Source of the DNA: Treponema sp.
Lineage (GTDB): Bacteria > Spirochaetota > Spirochaetia > Treponematales > Treponemataceae
Assembly (NCBI GenBank): GCA_031290005.1
Contig: JAITOJ010000006.1
Coordinates: forward strand, 1 to 10,034
Direction: 5' to 3'
DNA: 10,034 nt
Position numbers and translations under genes: made by a program. Below, piece by piece: positions 1 through 7,800 of this stretch (position 1 is the first letter of the stretch; the number at the start of each line of letters is the position of its first letter). Below the pieces are notes generated by a model. It did no database searches, was not told where the DNA came from, and worked only from the letters and a program-made list of their open reading frames with translations.

Positions 1-1
1 T

Positions 2-187
2 TTTAGAAAAAGGGACAGAATGTTTTTTCAAAGAGGATTTGCAAAAGCAACTCTAGATAATATAAACCCAAAAGAGTTGATCACCTTGAAAAAACTTGCA
101 CGGTATAGGTTTTCGTTAACCGATCAGCAGCTAACCGCACTGGTGACAGCGAAAGAACTAAACGAAATTACGGAGGAAGAAAAATGA
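2..187 (+). CDS. HigB/RelE-like toxin, C-terminal part (5' end outside window)
   Basis: The reading frame is open from the left edge to TGA at 185-187, giving 61 residues. The pattern KRDRMFFQRGFAK, then N-I-N-P-K-E-L, then KKLARYRFSLTDQQL matches the C-terminal half of HigB-type RelE toxins of the PF06296 family, whose members read roughly 'K-G-D-R-x-F-F-x-x-G-F-A-K ... N-I-x-x-x-E-L'. Family members are usually ribosome-dependent or free mRNA endonucleases held inactive by a cognate antitoxin; activity here is inferred. An ATG at 20 follows AGGGA at 11-15, so a 55-residue protein is formally possible. However, family-like residues continue upstream of it, so the gene very probably starts before the window. 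The stop overlaps the next start as ATGA, the usual toxin-first higBA order. Confidence 0.72.
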   Translation, partial: FRKRDRMFFQRGFAKATLDNINPKELITLKKLARYRFSLTDQQLTALVTAKELNEITEEEK

Positions 188-375
188 AACGCGAATACGC
201 TAGTCAGATTTTGAAAGAATGTTACCTTGATGCGCAGTCCATGTACAAAATAGGTGCAATCACCGCTGAACAGATGGCGGAATTCGATGAATCCTGCCTT
301 GTTGTTGCGGAACCGGAGCTCCAACCAAGAGTTTTGCCTGCGCGGGAAAGGTCATCTGCTTTGGCCCGCGCCTAA
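184..375 (+). CDS. Short antitoxin-like protein lacking a helix-turn-helix
   Basis: A 63-residue protein whose ATG overlaps the toxin stop by 4 bp. It is preceded by GGAGG (172-176) at 7-nt spacing, so the start is well supported and translation is probably coupled to the toxin. The N-terminal part (residues 1-40: Y-A-S-Q-I-L, Y-L-D-A-Q-S-M-Y, I-G-A-I-T, M-A-E-F-D-E-S-C-L-V) resembles the leader of XRE/HigA-like antitoxins paired with PF06296 toxins. In full-length relatives this leader is followed by a helix-turn-helix of about 50 residues. Here it gives way to a Pro/Arg/Ala-rich tail (EPELQPRVLPARERSSALARA). The protein may therefore neutralise the toxin without binding DNA itself, or be a shortened remnant. 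Function is inferred mainly from position. Confidence 0.6.
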   Translation: MKREYASQILKECYLDAQSMYKIGAITAEQMAEFDESCLVVAEPELQPRVLPARERSSALARA

Positions 376-432
376 CCTATTTCATGGCGGGCATCTTGGG
401 TGCTCTCCGGCGTAAGAGAGTCCGCAATACGT

Positions 433-570
433 GGCTGTGAAGGGTCTTCACCCGGGGCTGTGAAGGGTCTTCACCCGGGGCTGTGAAGGGTCATCACCCG
501 GGGCTGTGAAGGGTCTTCACCCGGGGCTGTGAAGGGTCTTCACCCGTGGCTGTGAAGGGTCTTCACGCGG
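433..570. repeat. Six tandem copies of a 23-bp hairpin repeat
   Basis: Six head-to-tail units start at 433, 456, 479, 502, 525 and 548. Each carries the inverted repeat GTGAAG-GGT-CTTCAC flanked by GGCT on the left and CCCGG on the right. Variation is slight: unit 3 has CATCAC in the right arm, unit 5 ends CCCGT, and unit 6 ends CGCGG and runs into a seven-G tract (569-575). A 23-bp period shifts the reading frame every unit, so the array is non-coding. It lies between the 3' ends of two convergent transcription units. It could be a variable-number tandem repeat, a multi-hairpin RNA 3' end or a protein-binding array. I do not recognise the family. Confidence 0.95.
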
Positions 571-606
571 GGGGGTGTGGGGTACACACTAAGCGGGATT
601 TGTCGT

Positions 607-649
607 AAAAACGCCCTCGCCCACATCCGTGCACACGCAGCGATGAGGG
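607..649 (-). terminator. Probable terminator of the lptF-lptG-dacF operon
   Basis: Read on the minus strand just after the carboxypeptidase stop, CCCTCATCGC pairs with GCGAGGG (7 bp with a 3-nt bulge). The loop is about 19 nt, and a five-T run follows (A tract at 607-611 on the plus strand). The bulge and long loop make it only moderately convincing. Confidence 0.45.
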
Positions 650-651
650 GA

Positions 652-2007
652 TTATAGCAAAAATGAAAGAAGGGTGTCACGGAACCGCTTAAAGGGATTC
701 CCTGCCAACACAGACCGGTCCGCGATAAGGGGAATCTCTGCCAGCGTAATGCCCTCCGCCTGAAAGACGAGCCGGCCGATTTGTTCCCCCGCTGAAACCG
801 GCGCTTTCACTGTCCGGGGGATTTCCGCGGTCACCGTCACCCGGCCCGCGGTCTGCTTTGCGGTCTCTCCGGGGATGATTGCCGGAACCGTGAGAGCTTC
901 CTCATAGGCGCTCACGGCGCACAAGCTGTTCGACCTGCCCCCAACCACCGCCACTGCGCGGGACGCGGCGGCATCGGCGGGACGCGTGTAAAACGAATTG
1001 AAAGCCCAGTCGGTGATGGTCTGGGCATCCCGCAGGCGGAGCGCGCCGCCCTCAAAGGCATTGCGCCCCGGCCCGCCCAGGGTGACCGATATAAAACGGG
1101 TTCCGTCCCGCTGTACCGTGAGGGCCAGGTTGTATCCTGATTCGTCGATGTAGCCGGTTTTGAGGCCGTCGCTGCCGTCAATCACCGCGAGAGCGGGATT
1201 TCTCGAGTTCTGCACGATGGTTGACCCCTGCTGGCGGCCATTAGGATAATTGTGCGCTTTGGGATACGCGAAGGACAATTGCGAATGGTATTCAGCCAGG
1301 GCTTCGGGATAGGCTTCGATATACCGCCGGGCAAGGGCGGCGAATTCCCTGGCAGTGGTGGCGTTGAACTCGCTGTAGCCCGAGGTGTCCGCAAACCGCG
1401 TGTGAGACAGACCGAGCGTCTCCATCTCCGCGTTCATCCTGGCGCAGAAGGCGTCCGCCGAACCCGCGGAATAGCACGCCGCCGCTACTGCCGCGTCATT
1501 CCCGGAAGACACCGCAAGCCCCAAAAGCACTTCCCGGAGAGTAACAATCTGGTCTGGCCCCAGGAACATCAGGGACGACCCGGCGGGCGCGTTGATTGCC
1601 CAGGATTCCGGCGGCAGGGGCACAATATCATCAAGAGACAGCTTTCCCGCGGCGATTTCCTGAAAAATCACGTACATCACCGCGATTTTGGTGAGCGACG
1701 CGGGAGGAATCACCGCATCGGCGTTTTTTTCGTACACCACGGAGCCGTTTGCCGCGTCAATCACCATGACCGACTCGGCAGCCAAGTCAAAGTCCGGGGG
1801 GCTTAACTGGTAAGGCAGGGGCGATAGTAAAGCGCGGGGATAGCGCAGGGACCGGGCGTCGGAAAGCGCAAGCTGTTCCGAGGCGGTCAGGGGTGGGGGG
1901 GCGGGGTGCGCACGTTTCTGAAGATAGGCGTCGAACCAAATAACCATCCCCAGCAGACACACAAGAACAGCGGAACTGATACTGATGATTTTGGGTAGTT
2001 TTTTCAT
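652..2007 (-). CDS. dacF: D-alanyl-D-alanine carboxypeptidase (PBP5-like, peptidase S11)
   Basis: This enzyme removes the terminal D-Ala from peptidoglycan pentapeptides on the outer face of the cytoplasmic membrane. All three penicillin-binding motifs are present, counted from the chosen start (451 residues): SLTK at 104-107 (nucleophile Ser104, Lys107), SGN at 168-170 and KTG at 283-285. Residues 7-26 form a signal peptide or anchor. After the catalytic domain comes a PBP5_C-like beta domain (about 360-430), and the protein ends in an amphipathic NPFKRFRDTLLSFLL tail typical of membrane-bound DD-carboxypeptidases. An ATG at 2037 would add 10 residues and overlap lptG by 14 bp but has no Shine-Dalgarno. 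The ATG at 2007 has GAGGGG (2020-2025) 12 nt upstream and puts the signal sequence at the N-terminus, so it is preferred. It is the last gene of the operon, 16 nt after lptG. The symbol is by family; dacA would be equally defensible. Confidence 0.92.
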   Translation of the reverse strand: MKKLPKIISISSAVLVCLLGMVIWFDAYLQKRAHPAPPPLTASEQLALSDARSLRYPRALLSPLPYQLSPPDFDLAAESVMVIDAANGSVVYEKNADAVIPPASLTKIAVMYVIFQEIAAGKLSLDDIVPLPPESWAINAPAGSSLMFLGPDQIVTLREVLLGLAVSSGNDAAVAAACYSAGSADAFCARMNAEMETLGLSHTRFADTSGYSEFNATTAREFAALARRYIEAYPEALAEYHSQLSFAYPKAHNYPNGRQQGSTIVQNSRNPALAVIDGSDGLKTGYIDESGYNLALTVQRDGTRFISVTLGGPGRNAFEGGALRLRDAQTITDWAFNSFYTRPADAAASRAVAVVGGRSNSLCAVSAYEEALTVPAIIPGETAKQTAGRVTVTAEIPRTVKAPVSAGEQIGRLVFQAEGITLAEIPLIADRSVLAGNPFKRFRDTLLSFLL

Positions 2008-2023
2008 TGCCGGCAAAAGCCCC

Positions 2024-3094
2024 TCATGTTTTGGCATATCTGAGCAGCACCACGCTCACGCTGGTAAAAAAGATGACCGGAGTCCATGCCCCGGCGAGAG
2101 GGGGAATCCAGCCAAATTTGGCAAGCAGCATGGTGATCATCTGCATAATGTAGAACAGCGCGGCCGCGCCGATACAAAAGACCATGCTGATGATCAGCAC
2201 ATTTTTGCGGGTTTTGCCGGACAGCCCCACGGACAAAAAAACCACCACAAAGACAATGAAGGGAAAGGCATATTTTTTATAGTACAGCGAACGGGCCTCT
2301 GCCACCGGCAGTCCGGAACGCTGCAATTTGTCAATGTATGCCCGGGCCTCCGCCGCGTTGACTTCTTCCACCGATACGGTGTTATTTCTGAACGTTTCCG
2401 GCGACTCTGTGAGCCGCGCGGCCACAGCGCTGTCCAACGGGGTCACCCGCAGGGTGCCGCCCTGGGCAGTGTATTGAATGGGGTTTGTCAGTATCCACCG
2501 GTCTTCCTGCCAGACTGCCGTGTCCGCCTTGACAATTGCCTGGAGACTTTTGTCCTGATTTCTGAGCACCACGTAGACTGCGGTGAGCCGCTGTTCATGG
2601 TCGTTGTAGTAATCCGACTTATAGACCACTTTGCCCGCTTCGGAAATCACCACCAGACGACTTTGGTTCAAAGACTGCTGGCGATTCAGGAGTTCGTTCT
2701 GAAAGGCCACTTTTTTGGCGTAGGTCGGCACGACAAGGTAATTTTCAAAGGCGAACAGAGCGAAACTAAACAGGAACGAAAAGAGAATCAGGGAACGGGT
2801 AAACTTGAACAGAGACACTCCGGCGGCATAGACCGCGATAAGTTCGTTCCGGGAGTAGAGGTCGCTCAGGGCAAAGCAGGAGCCAAACAGGATGGCAAAA
2901 GGAATCGCGTAAAACAGACATTTTGGTGCGTGCAGGAGCATGAGGTAGGCGATTTTGCCTACCGGGATTTCGTTCAGGAGAAACTCCCACAGGTTTATCA
3001 TCAGGTCGATGAGTAACAGCACCAGGGAAGCGAAAAGCAGCGCCCCGATAAAGAGGCTGAAAAACTTCCGAAACAGGTAACGGGTAAAAATCAT
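2024..3094 (-). CDS. lptG: LPS export permease, LptG/YjgQ family
   Basis: One of the two half-permeases that, with the LptB ATPase, extract a glycolipid from the inner membrane and pass it to the periplasmic Lpt bridge. The chosen ATG gives 356 residues, the usual size for the family. Hydrophobic segments fall at about 10-34, 48-74, 100-119, 276-294, 299-322 and 335-352. They enclose a soluble region at 120-270 that corresponds to the periplasmic beta-jellyroll. The conserved cytoplasmic coupling-helix motif appears as N-E-L-I-A-V-Y-A-A-G-V-S (83-94). The start overlaps the lptF stop (ATGA) and has GAGG five bases upstream; a longer open frame to 3223 lies inside lptF and is not used. LptG rather than LptF is assigned from the second place in the operon. 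Canonical LPS is absent in several treponemes, so the lipid carried is uncertain. Confidence 0.87.
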   Translation of the reverse strand: MIFTRYLFRKFFSLFIGALLFASLVLLLIDLMINLWEFLLNEIPVGKIAYLMLLHAPKCLFYAIPFAILFGSCFALSDLYSRNELIAVYAAGVSLFKFTRSLILFSFLFSFALFAFENYLVVPTYAKKVAFQNELLNRQQSLNQSRLVVISEAGKVVYKSDYYNDHEQRLTAVYVVLRNQDKSLQAIVKADTAVWQEDRWILTNPIQYTAQGGTLRVTPLDSAVAARLTESPETFRNNTVSVEEVNAAEARAYIDKLQRSGLPVAEARSLYYKKYAFPFIVFVVVFLSVGLSGKTRKNVLIISMVFCIGAAALFYIMQMITMLLAKFGWIPPLAGAWTPVIFFTSVSVVLLRYAKT

Positions 3095-4458
3095 TGCCGC
3101 CTCATTTGGGTACAGAATATCACGGCCAAGAACCACATCAGGGCATTGGGGGCCCACATGGTCATGGCTCCGTTCAGGCCGTTGCTGACGGAGAATTTCT
3201 GGCCCAGAATCATCATGGCCCAATAGATAAACGAGAGGAAAATCCCGATGATGAGCCCGATGGTCTGACCATTATGCTTGCCAAAGATAATCGCCAAGGG
3301 CAGAGCCAGGAAGGCGAAAAAAATAGACGCAAAGGGAAGCGAAAACTTCTTATGAAGCTCCAGGTTGTACAGATTCATCTGATTTTTGCTCGCGCTCTCC
3401 CGTTCACGCATCTTTTTAACTTCTTGCTGTAGTCCCTGAAAGGTGTATTCGTTTGGATTCCGGCCTGGAGTGGAAGGCATGATGGTGGAGGAAAAGATGT
3501 TCATGTCCACTTGGTCGGAGGTGATAACATCGTAGTCTCCCGTTTTTTTGGGGTCCAAGGAAAAGACCACCACATCATTCATGTTGAGCTGCAGCATGAC
3601 ACTTTTATCATCCGTCGCGCTGACATCGGCAGCGCCGGAAATGATGATGCGCTGGTTTTTGTTGGCGTCCACATCGAAAAAGAGGATGTCCGATACCTTT
3701 TTCCCTTCCACATTGCCGATGACCAGGGTGGAGTCGTTGGTGCGCTTCACTGAATTGGCTTCCAGCTCAACAGCGGGATTGGAAACCACGATTTGCCGCA
3801 AAAGCCGGTTATAGGAGGATATCCCCAGCGGCAGCAGGTAATCGTTGACCCCAAAAGAGACGGTAGAGATGCCCACCCCCAGGACAATGACAATCCCCAG
3901 GAGCATGGCGTAGGATTTGCCCGACGCCCGGAAGATGAGGATTTCGTTGTCTGTCATGAGACGGCCCAGGCACATGAGAAACCCCACGATGGTGGCAAAT
4001 GGGGCGGATTGGGCGACGCTGAAAGGCAGGGAGTAGAGCATGAGCTGGGCCACATCCAGGACAGGGACTTTTTTTTGCAGCACCCGTTCGGCCATGAGCA
4101 GGATTTGGTTTACGAAGAATATCAGGAAAAAAAACAAGAAAGCAACGATAAAGTAGAGCAGCAGCTCCCGGACGAGATACCAGACCAGCACGTTCCGGGG
4201 CAGGCGCCCGGTACTCTGAAAGGGAACATGGCCGGGGCGGAGGTATGCCGGCTGGGGCTGCAAACGCAGGGCTTCCGCTTTTTGCAGCAGAGAGCGCAGC
4301 GCCGGACTCACGAAAGCCTCTGCCCGCCAGAGGAGCGAGCGGGTTTGCCGGCGGCGTTCAGAAGCGAATTGTTCGGCCCGCGTCAAAAGAGAACTATGCC
4401 GGGGGCGGCAGGTTTCTGCGCGGGAAAGGAAGGAAGGTTTGCTATCACAGGACGCCAT
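3091..4458 (-). CDS. lptF: LPS export permease, LptF/YjgP family, with N-terminal extension
   Basis: Partner of the downstream LptG in the LptB2FG inner-membrane lipid exporter. From ATG 4458 it has 455 residues against about 360 usual for the family. The core begins near residue 90: hydrophobic segments at about 96-122, 138-166, 184-204, 373-392, 398-420 and 433-450, a periplasmic domain at 205-365, and the coupling-helix motif D-N-E-I-L-I-F-R-A-S-G-K-S at 170-182. The first 90 residues are extra, Arg-rich and probably cytoplasmic. They contain four spaced motifs: RAE at 13, 27 and 45 and KAE at 60, usually preceded by L-L. No Shine-Dalgarno precedes ATG 4458. A GTG at 4311 (residue 50) has GAGG (4317-4320) five bases upstream and would give 406 residues, so the true start is unsettled. 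The stop overlaps the lptG start by 4 bp. Confidence 0.85.
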   Translation of the reverse strand: MASCDSKPSFLSRAETCRPRHSSLLTRAEQFASERRRQTRSLLWRAEAFVSPALRSLLQKAEALRLQPQPAYLRPGHVPFQSTGRLPRNVLVWYLVRELLLYFIVAFLFFFLIFFVNQILLMAERVLQKKVPVLDVAQLMLYSLPFSVAQSAPFATIVGFLMCLGRLMTDNEILIFRASGKSYAMLLGIVIVLGVGISTVSFGVNDYLLPLGISSYNRLLRQIVVSNPAVELEANSVKRTNDSTLVIGNVEGKKVSDILFFDVDANKNQRIIISGAADVSATDDKSVMLQLNMNDVVVFSLDPKKTGDYDVITSDQVDMNIFSSTIMPSTPGRNPNEYTFQGLQQEVKKMRERESASKNQMNLYNLELHKKFSLPFASIFFAFLALPLAIIFGKHNGQTIGLIIGIFLSFIYWAMMILGQKFSVSNGLNGAMTMWAPNALMWFLAVIFCTQMRRQ

Positions 4459-4465
4459 ATAAAGT

Positions 4466-4494
4466 ATAATAGCAAAATATTTCTCTGTTGCCTA
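4466..4494 (-). promoter_or_regulatory. Possible weak promoter before lptF
   Basis: On the minus strand TATTAT (4466-4471) is preceded, after 17 bp, by TAGGCA (4489-4494), a poor -35 box. Transcription would begin about base 4459, immediately before ATG 4458. That would make the mRNA leaderless, or give a leader of about 147 nt if GTG 4311 is the start. The -10 match is fair; the -35 match is weak. Confidence 0.3.
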
Positions 4495-4551
4495 GTACGG
4501 CCAGCAGCAGGGGACAGAGCCTAAGGGACAGAGCATAAAAAAATCATATTA

Positions 4552-4590
4552 TCAAAAAAAAACAGGCAGGAAACCCGAAAGTTCCCTGCC
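4552..4590 (-). terminator. Rho-independent terminator of the lipoprotein gene
   Basis: On the minus strand GGCAGG pairs with CCTGCC, followed after one mismatch by three further pairs (AAC/GTT) around a 6-nt loop (hairpin 4565-4590). The hairpin is followed after TG by a run of nine T residues (A tract 4554-4562 on the plus strand). It lies about 215 bp past the lipoprotein stop and before lptF, so it should insulate the two units. Confidence 0.8.
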
Positions 4591-4705
4591 CTAAACAAAA
4601 TCTATGACTACCGGCCGCATTACGGATACATTCTAATGTGTATGAGAAAACGGTATAGACAGCAGTCCAAACGCGGTCATAGCCATACCTGTCTCTTCAT
4701 AGAAC

Positions 4706-4735
4706 CGGCAAGAAACCCGAAAACTTCCTGCCGGC
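4706..4735. repeat. Inverted repeat related to the terminator hairpin
   Basis: CCGGCA and TGCCGG form a 6-bp stem. A mismatch and GAA/TTC pairs lie inside, with a 10-nt loop containing ACCCGAAAAC. Stem and loop closely resemble the terminator hairpin at 4565-4590 (shared GAAACCCGAAA core), but no T tract follows on either strand. It is either a diverged duplicate of the terminator or a small dispersed repeat. Confidence 0.6.
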
Positions 4736-4805
4736 AAACCACCTGCCTTTGAACGCCTCGCGGCGCTCATCCGGCAGATTAATTTGTCTGTTGTGTTACA
4801 AAAGA

Positions 4806-7800
4806 CTAGAATGTCACCTGTACCGACTGAATCTCGAAGCCGTATTCGTTCACGCCGCTGATGCGGAAGGTTAAAGTGCCTTCGGTGGCAAGCGGGTTTG
4901 TCCACAGCGAAGGATCGGAACCCTGCGATATAGTTGTGGATAAAGCCGCTGAACTGGCCACAGTGTTAAAGATACCAGCGCCCTGCTTGAGTTCCACGGT
5001 GTAGTTACCTCCCCATAAAGCTGAAGTAATACTAAGATTGATAGTGGTCGGATTGGCCTGGTTACCAGTATCCAATACCGCCCTTAGGGTTCCGCCGGAG
5101 ACTGTGAATGGTTTTGCAGATGTGTCTGTGTAAGAACCGAGCGACTCTACTTTAAAGTTGACCTCCTGGGTTTTAGATTGACCCTCAAAATCGTAGCTCA
5201 GTGTTACCGCAAAATAGTTGGTAGTGCCGTCAGCTTCAGTAGTAAGCAAGGCCGAGGGCGTAATGGTCAGGGTCTTTTTGTCAAGGCTCCATACTTGCGT
5301 TGCGAATCCTCGTGTCCCTGTTGTGGGAATGCTATTGGTGTACCCATTCCCCGTGTAGCTGAAGTCCACAGTGGCGGGGTTCGCGGCATACGCCTGCTCA
5401 AGCTCAATGACGATGTTCTGGTTCTCCTTAATGGTAATGGATGTATCATGAATACCGTCAGACCCACCAGCAATATCCGTCCAGGTAAACGCTGTGTCGT
5501 TGATCGCTATGATATTGAGTTCCCTCGGATCGGCGATAGTCAAGTCCGCTTTTGTCTCAAGGTAGAAGCCGTAACTGTCCACGCCGCTCACCCGGAAGTT
5601 TACCCTTCCATCCCCCGGTATATTCGTAAAGCTAGTTCTGGCTATAGGATCGGAGACCTGTAGTACCGCGATTCCTTTGTTGACGGCGATCTCCGCACCC
5701 GTATCGGCATACTCGCCGTCATAGGGCTTGTAATCCACCGCGTAGTTCTGGTCAAAAGCCACCGCCCCGGGAACCAGGGTTACCGTGAAGTTGTTCGCAT
5801 CGTACGCGATATCCCGCTTTGCTACGGCTCCTGCGGTTTTGGCCGATTTCGCGGGCACATCGCTGGGACCGAGCTCGCTTACCTTAAACCAAATCGTCTT
5901 GGTTACCGACTCGCCGTTCTCGGTATAGTAGAGCTTCACCGCGAAATTATCGTCAGCAACGCCGGTAACTGGAGCAAGCAGATTGGTGGGCGCAATGGTC
6001 AGCCGCCTGTTGCTCCAGGTAACCAGCGCGTGTGCCTCGTCGTCGGGCACTATCCTGGTGTAGTTGGCGTCTTTGGTATAGCTGAACTCCACCTTGGTGA
6101 AGGGGTTCTCCGCATAGTCCTTCTCAAGCTCAATGACAATGTTCTTGTCCTGCTTAATGGAAATGGATGTATCATGAATGCCGTCAGACCCACCAGCAAT
6201 ATCCGTCCAGGTAAACACTGTATCGTTGACCGCTTTGATGGTAAGTGCCTTCTCCGTAACCAGACCCAGAGTGAGTGAGCCGTTGGCAATGGTATCGGTG
6301 AAGTCCGCCGCCGCCTGCACTGTGTAGGTTACATTCGAATTGGTAAGAGGGGTTTTCCCGTCATGGTAGATCCACAGGTCAGCGCCGTCAACCTTAAACG
6401 CGTTTACGTTGCCGTTGCCGATGCTGGCCAAAACGGTGGTCGGGTCAGAGGAGATAGGCTTGCTGAAGGTCAGCTTCACCGCGCCGCCATATTCGATGAC
6501 CGCAGTCCGTGCCGCGTTGGCCGCGGAAACAATCTCCCAGCTTACCAGCGCAATGCTGGGCGTGGTGTACACGTCAAACAGGTTGGGATACACACGGGAA
6601 CCGTCCGTTGCCGTGACACTGCTCAGGCTAAGCGTGCCGTTATATTTACCGGAAATAGGGTCTGAATAGCCGAACTGCTGGGTGATTGTGGTTGTATTCG
6701 GCGTCAGGGTCAAGGTCTTGTTTTCGTTGGAAAGCGCAGCACCCAGCGTCTGGCCGCCCAAGCTAATGGTGTTTATCGTTGCCGGATCAATGGGCTTGGA
6801 GAAGGTGAACACGATCTTCGCGCCCTCACCTTTCACCGCAACCGGAGCTTCCTTTGTTCCCACACTGGCTGCGGTAACAAAGGTAACATTGGGCACAGCA
6901 AAGAGGTAGAGCTGCCCCAGGTCTGTGGTATCCTTGCCAATTGCTGTTGCCGTACTAAAGAGAGTCAAAATACCGTCTGCATCGCGACGAAGCGTGTCAA
7001 CACCCAAATCAGACGAAACAACATACGAGTGGTCTCCTTGCTCAAAAGAACTGATGCGCACAGTCAGCGCAACACCCGCGGGCAGTTTCTCGATGAAGAA
7101 CTTACCGCCTGTGGTCTTAACCGGGCCATACGATATGCCGGTGGATGCCTGGAAAAAAATCTCCACGTCATCTTTAATAGGCACAGATACCGGTATGATA
7201 TTGTTCTCGATGTACTGAGAAGCCACCACATTGATCTTGCCGGTCAGGCTGGCCGACAAGGGGGCAATCTGCACGTTGTAGACCTGCGCGTATCTATAGG
7301 TGTAGTCCATCTTGTAGTCAATAACAGTGAACTGCCCGTTTTCATACTGCACCGCTGCCGTCCCGCCGTCCGAGACATACACCCCGTTCCCCGCATAGCT
7401 CCAGGTACCATCGTTGGCAGGCGCCACCGCGTCCGGGAAATCCTTTGCCCAATCCTGCAAGGCCGTAAGTTGGGCCTGGAAAGCCTCCCATTCACCGAAG
7501 GGATCGTCATTCTTATACTGACCGGCCAAAACAGTCACTCTGCCGCTAATAAACGACGTATACCCGTCTTTGACAATCACCACCGGATACTCGCCCGGCG
7601 TCAGGTCCGTGATGGTGTACAAACCAGCCTCGTCAGTAGTCGCGGACTTGTCTCCGATCCGTATGGTCACGTCTGCTACCGGGTCAAGCGTAACAGTGTC
7701 GTAGATCACGCCGCCAACCTGGCCAAGGACGCCTTTGCCAGCCTCGACAATCGGTGTCGACGTCGATGTGTCCGAAGAGTTCTCGCAACCAACAATCGTT

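Larger units (their letters stand above)
4459..4805. other. Non-coding gap between lptF and the lipoprotein gene
   Basis: No convincing gene is seen here. The gap holds the presumed lptF promoter, a 10-bp direct repeat GGGACAGAGC (4511-4520 and 4525-4534), the terminator at 4552-4590 and a related inverted repeat at 4706-4735. The rest (about 4591-4705 and 4736-4805) shows nothing I can name. Confidence 0.6.

Noticed and set aside
433..570. Possible CRISPR array
   Set aside because: Units abut with no variable spacers, the period is only 23 bp, and no cas genes are nearby.
1252..1806. 184-codon open frame on the plus strand
   Set aside because: It is antisense to the carboxypeptidase, whose catalytic motifs fix the true frame.
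1985..3016. 343-codon open frame on the plus strand
   Set aside because: It lies opposite lptG, is rich in His/Gln/Gly from the complementary strand, and has no recognisable domain; the lptG frame is clearly the real one.
3793..4524. 243-codon open frame on the plus strand
   Set aside because: It is antisense to lptF, with low-complexity polar composition and no start signal or homology.
4633..4905. 90-codon open frame on the minus strand
   Set aside because: It begins inside the lipoprotein gene in another frame and runs through non-coding sequence; no ribosome site or domain.
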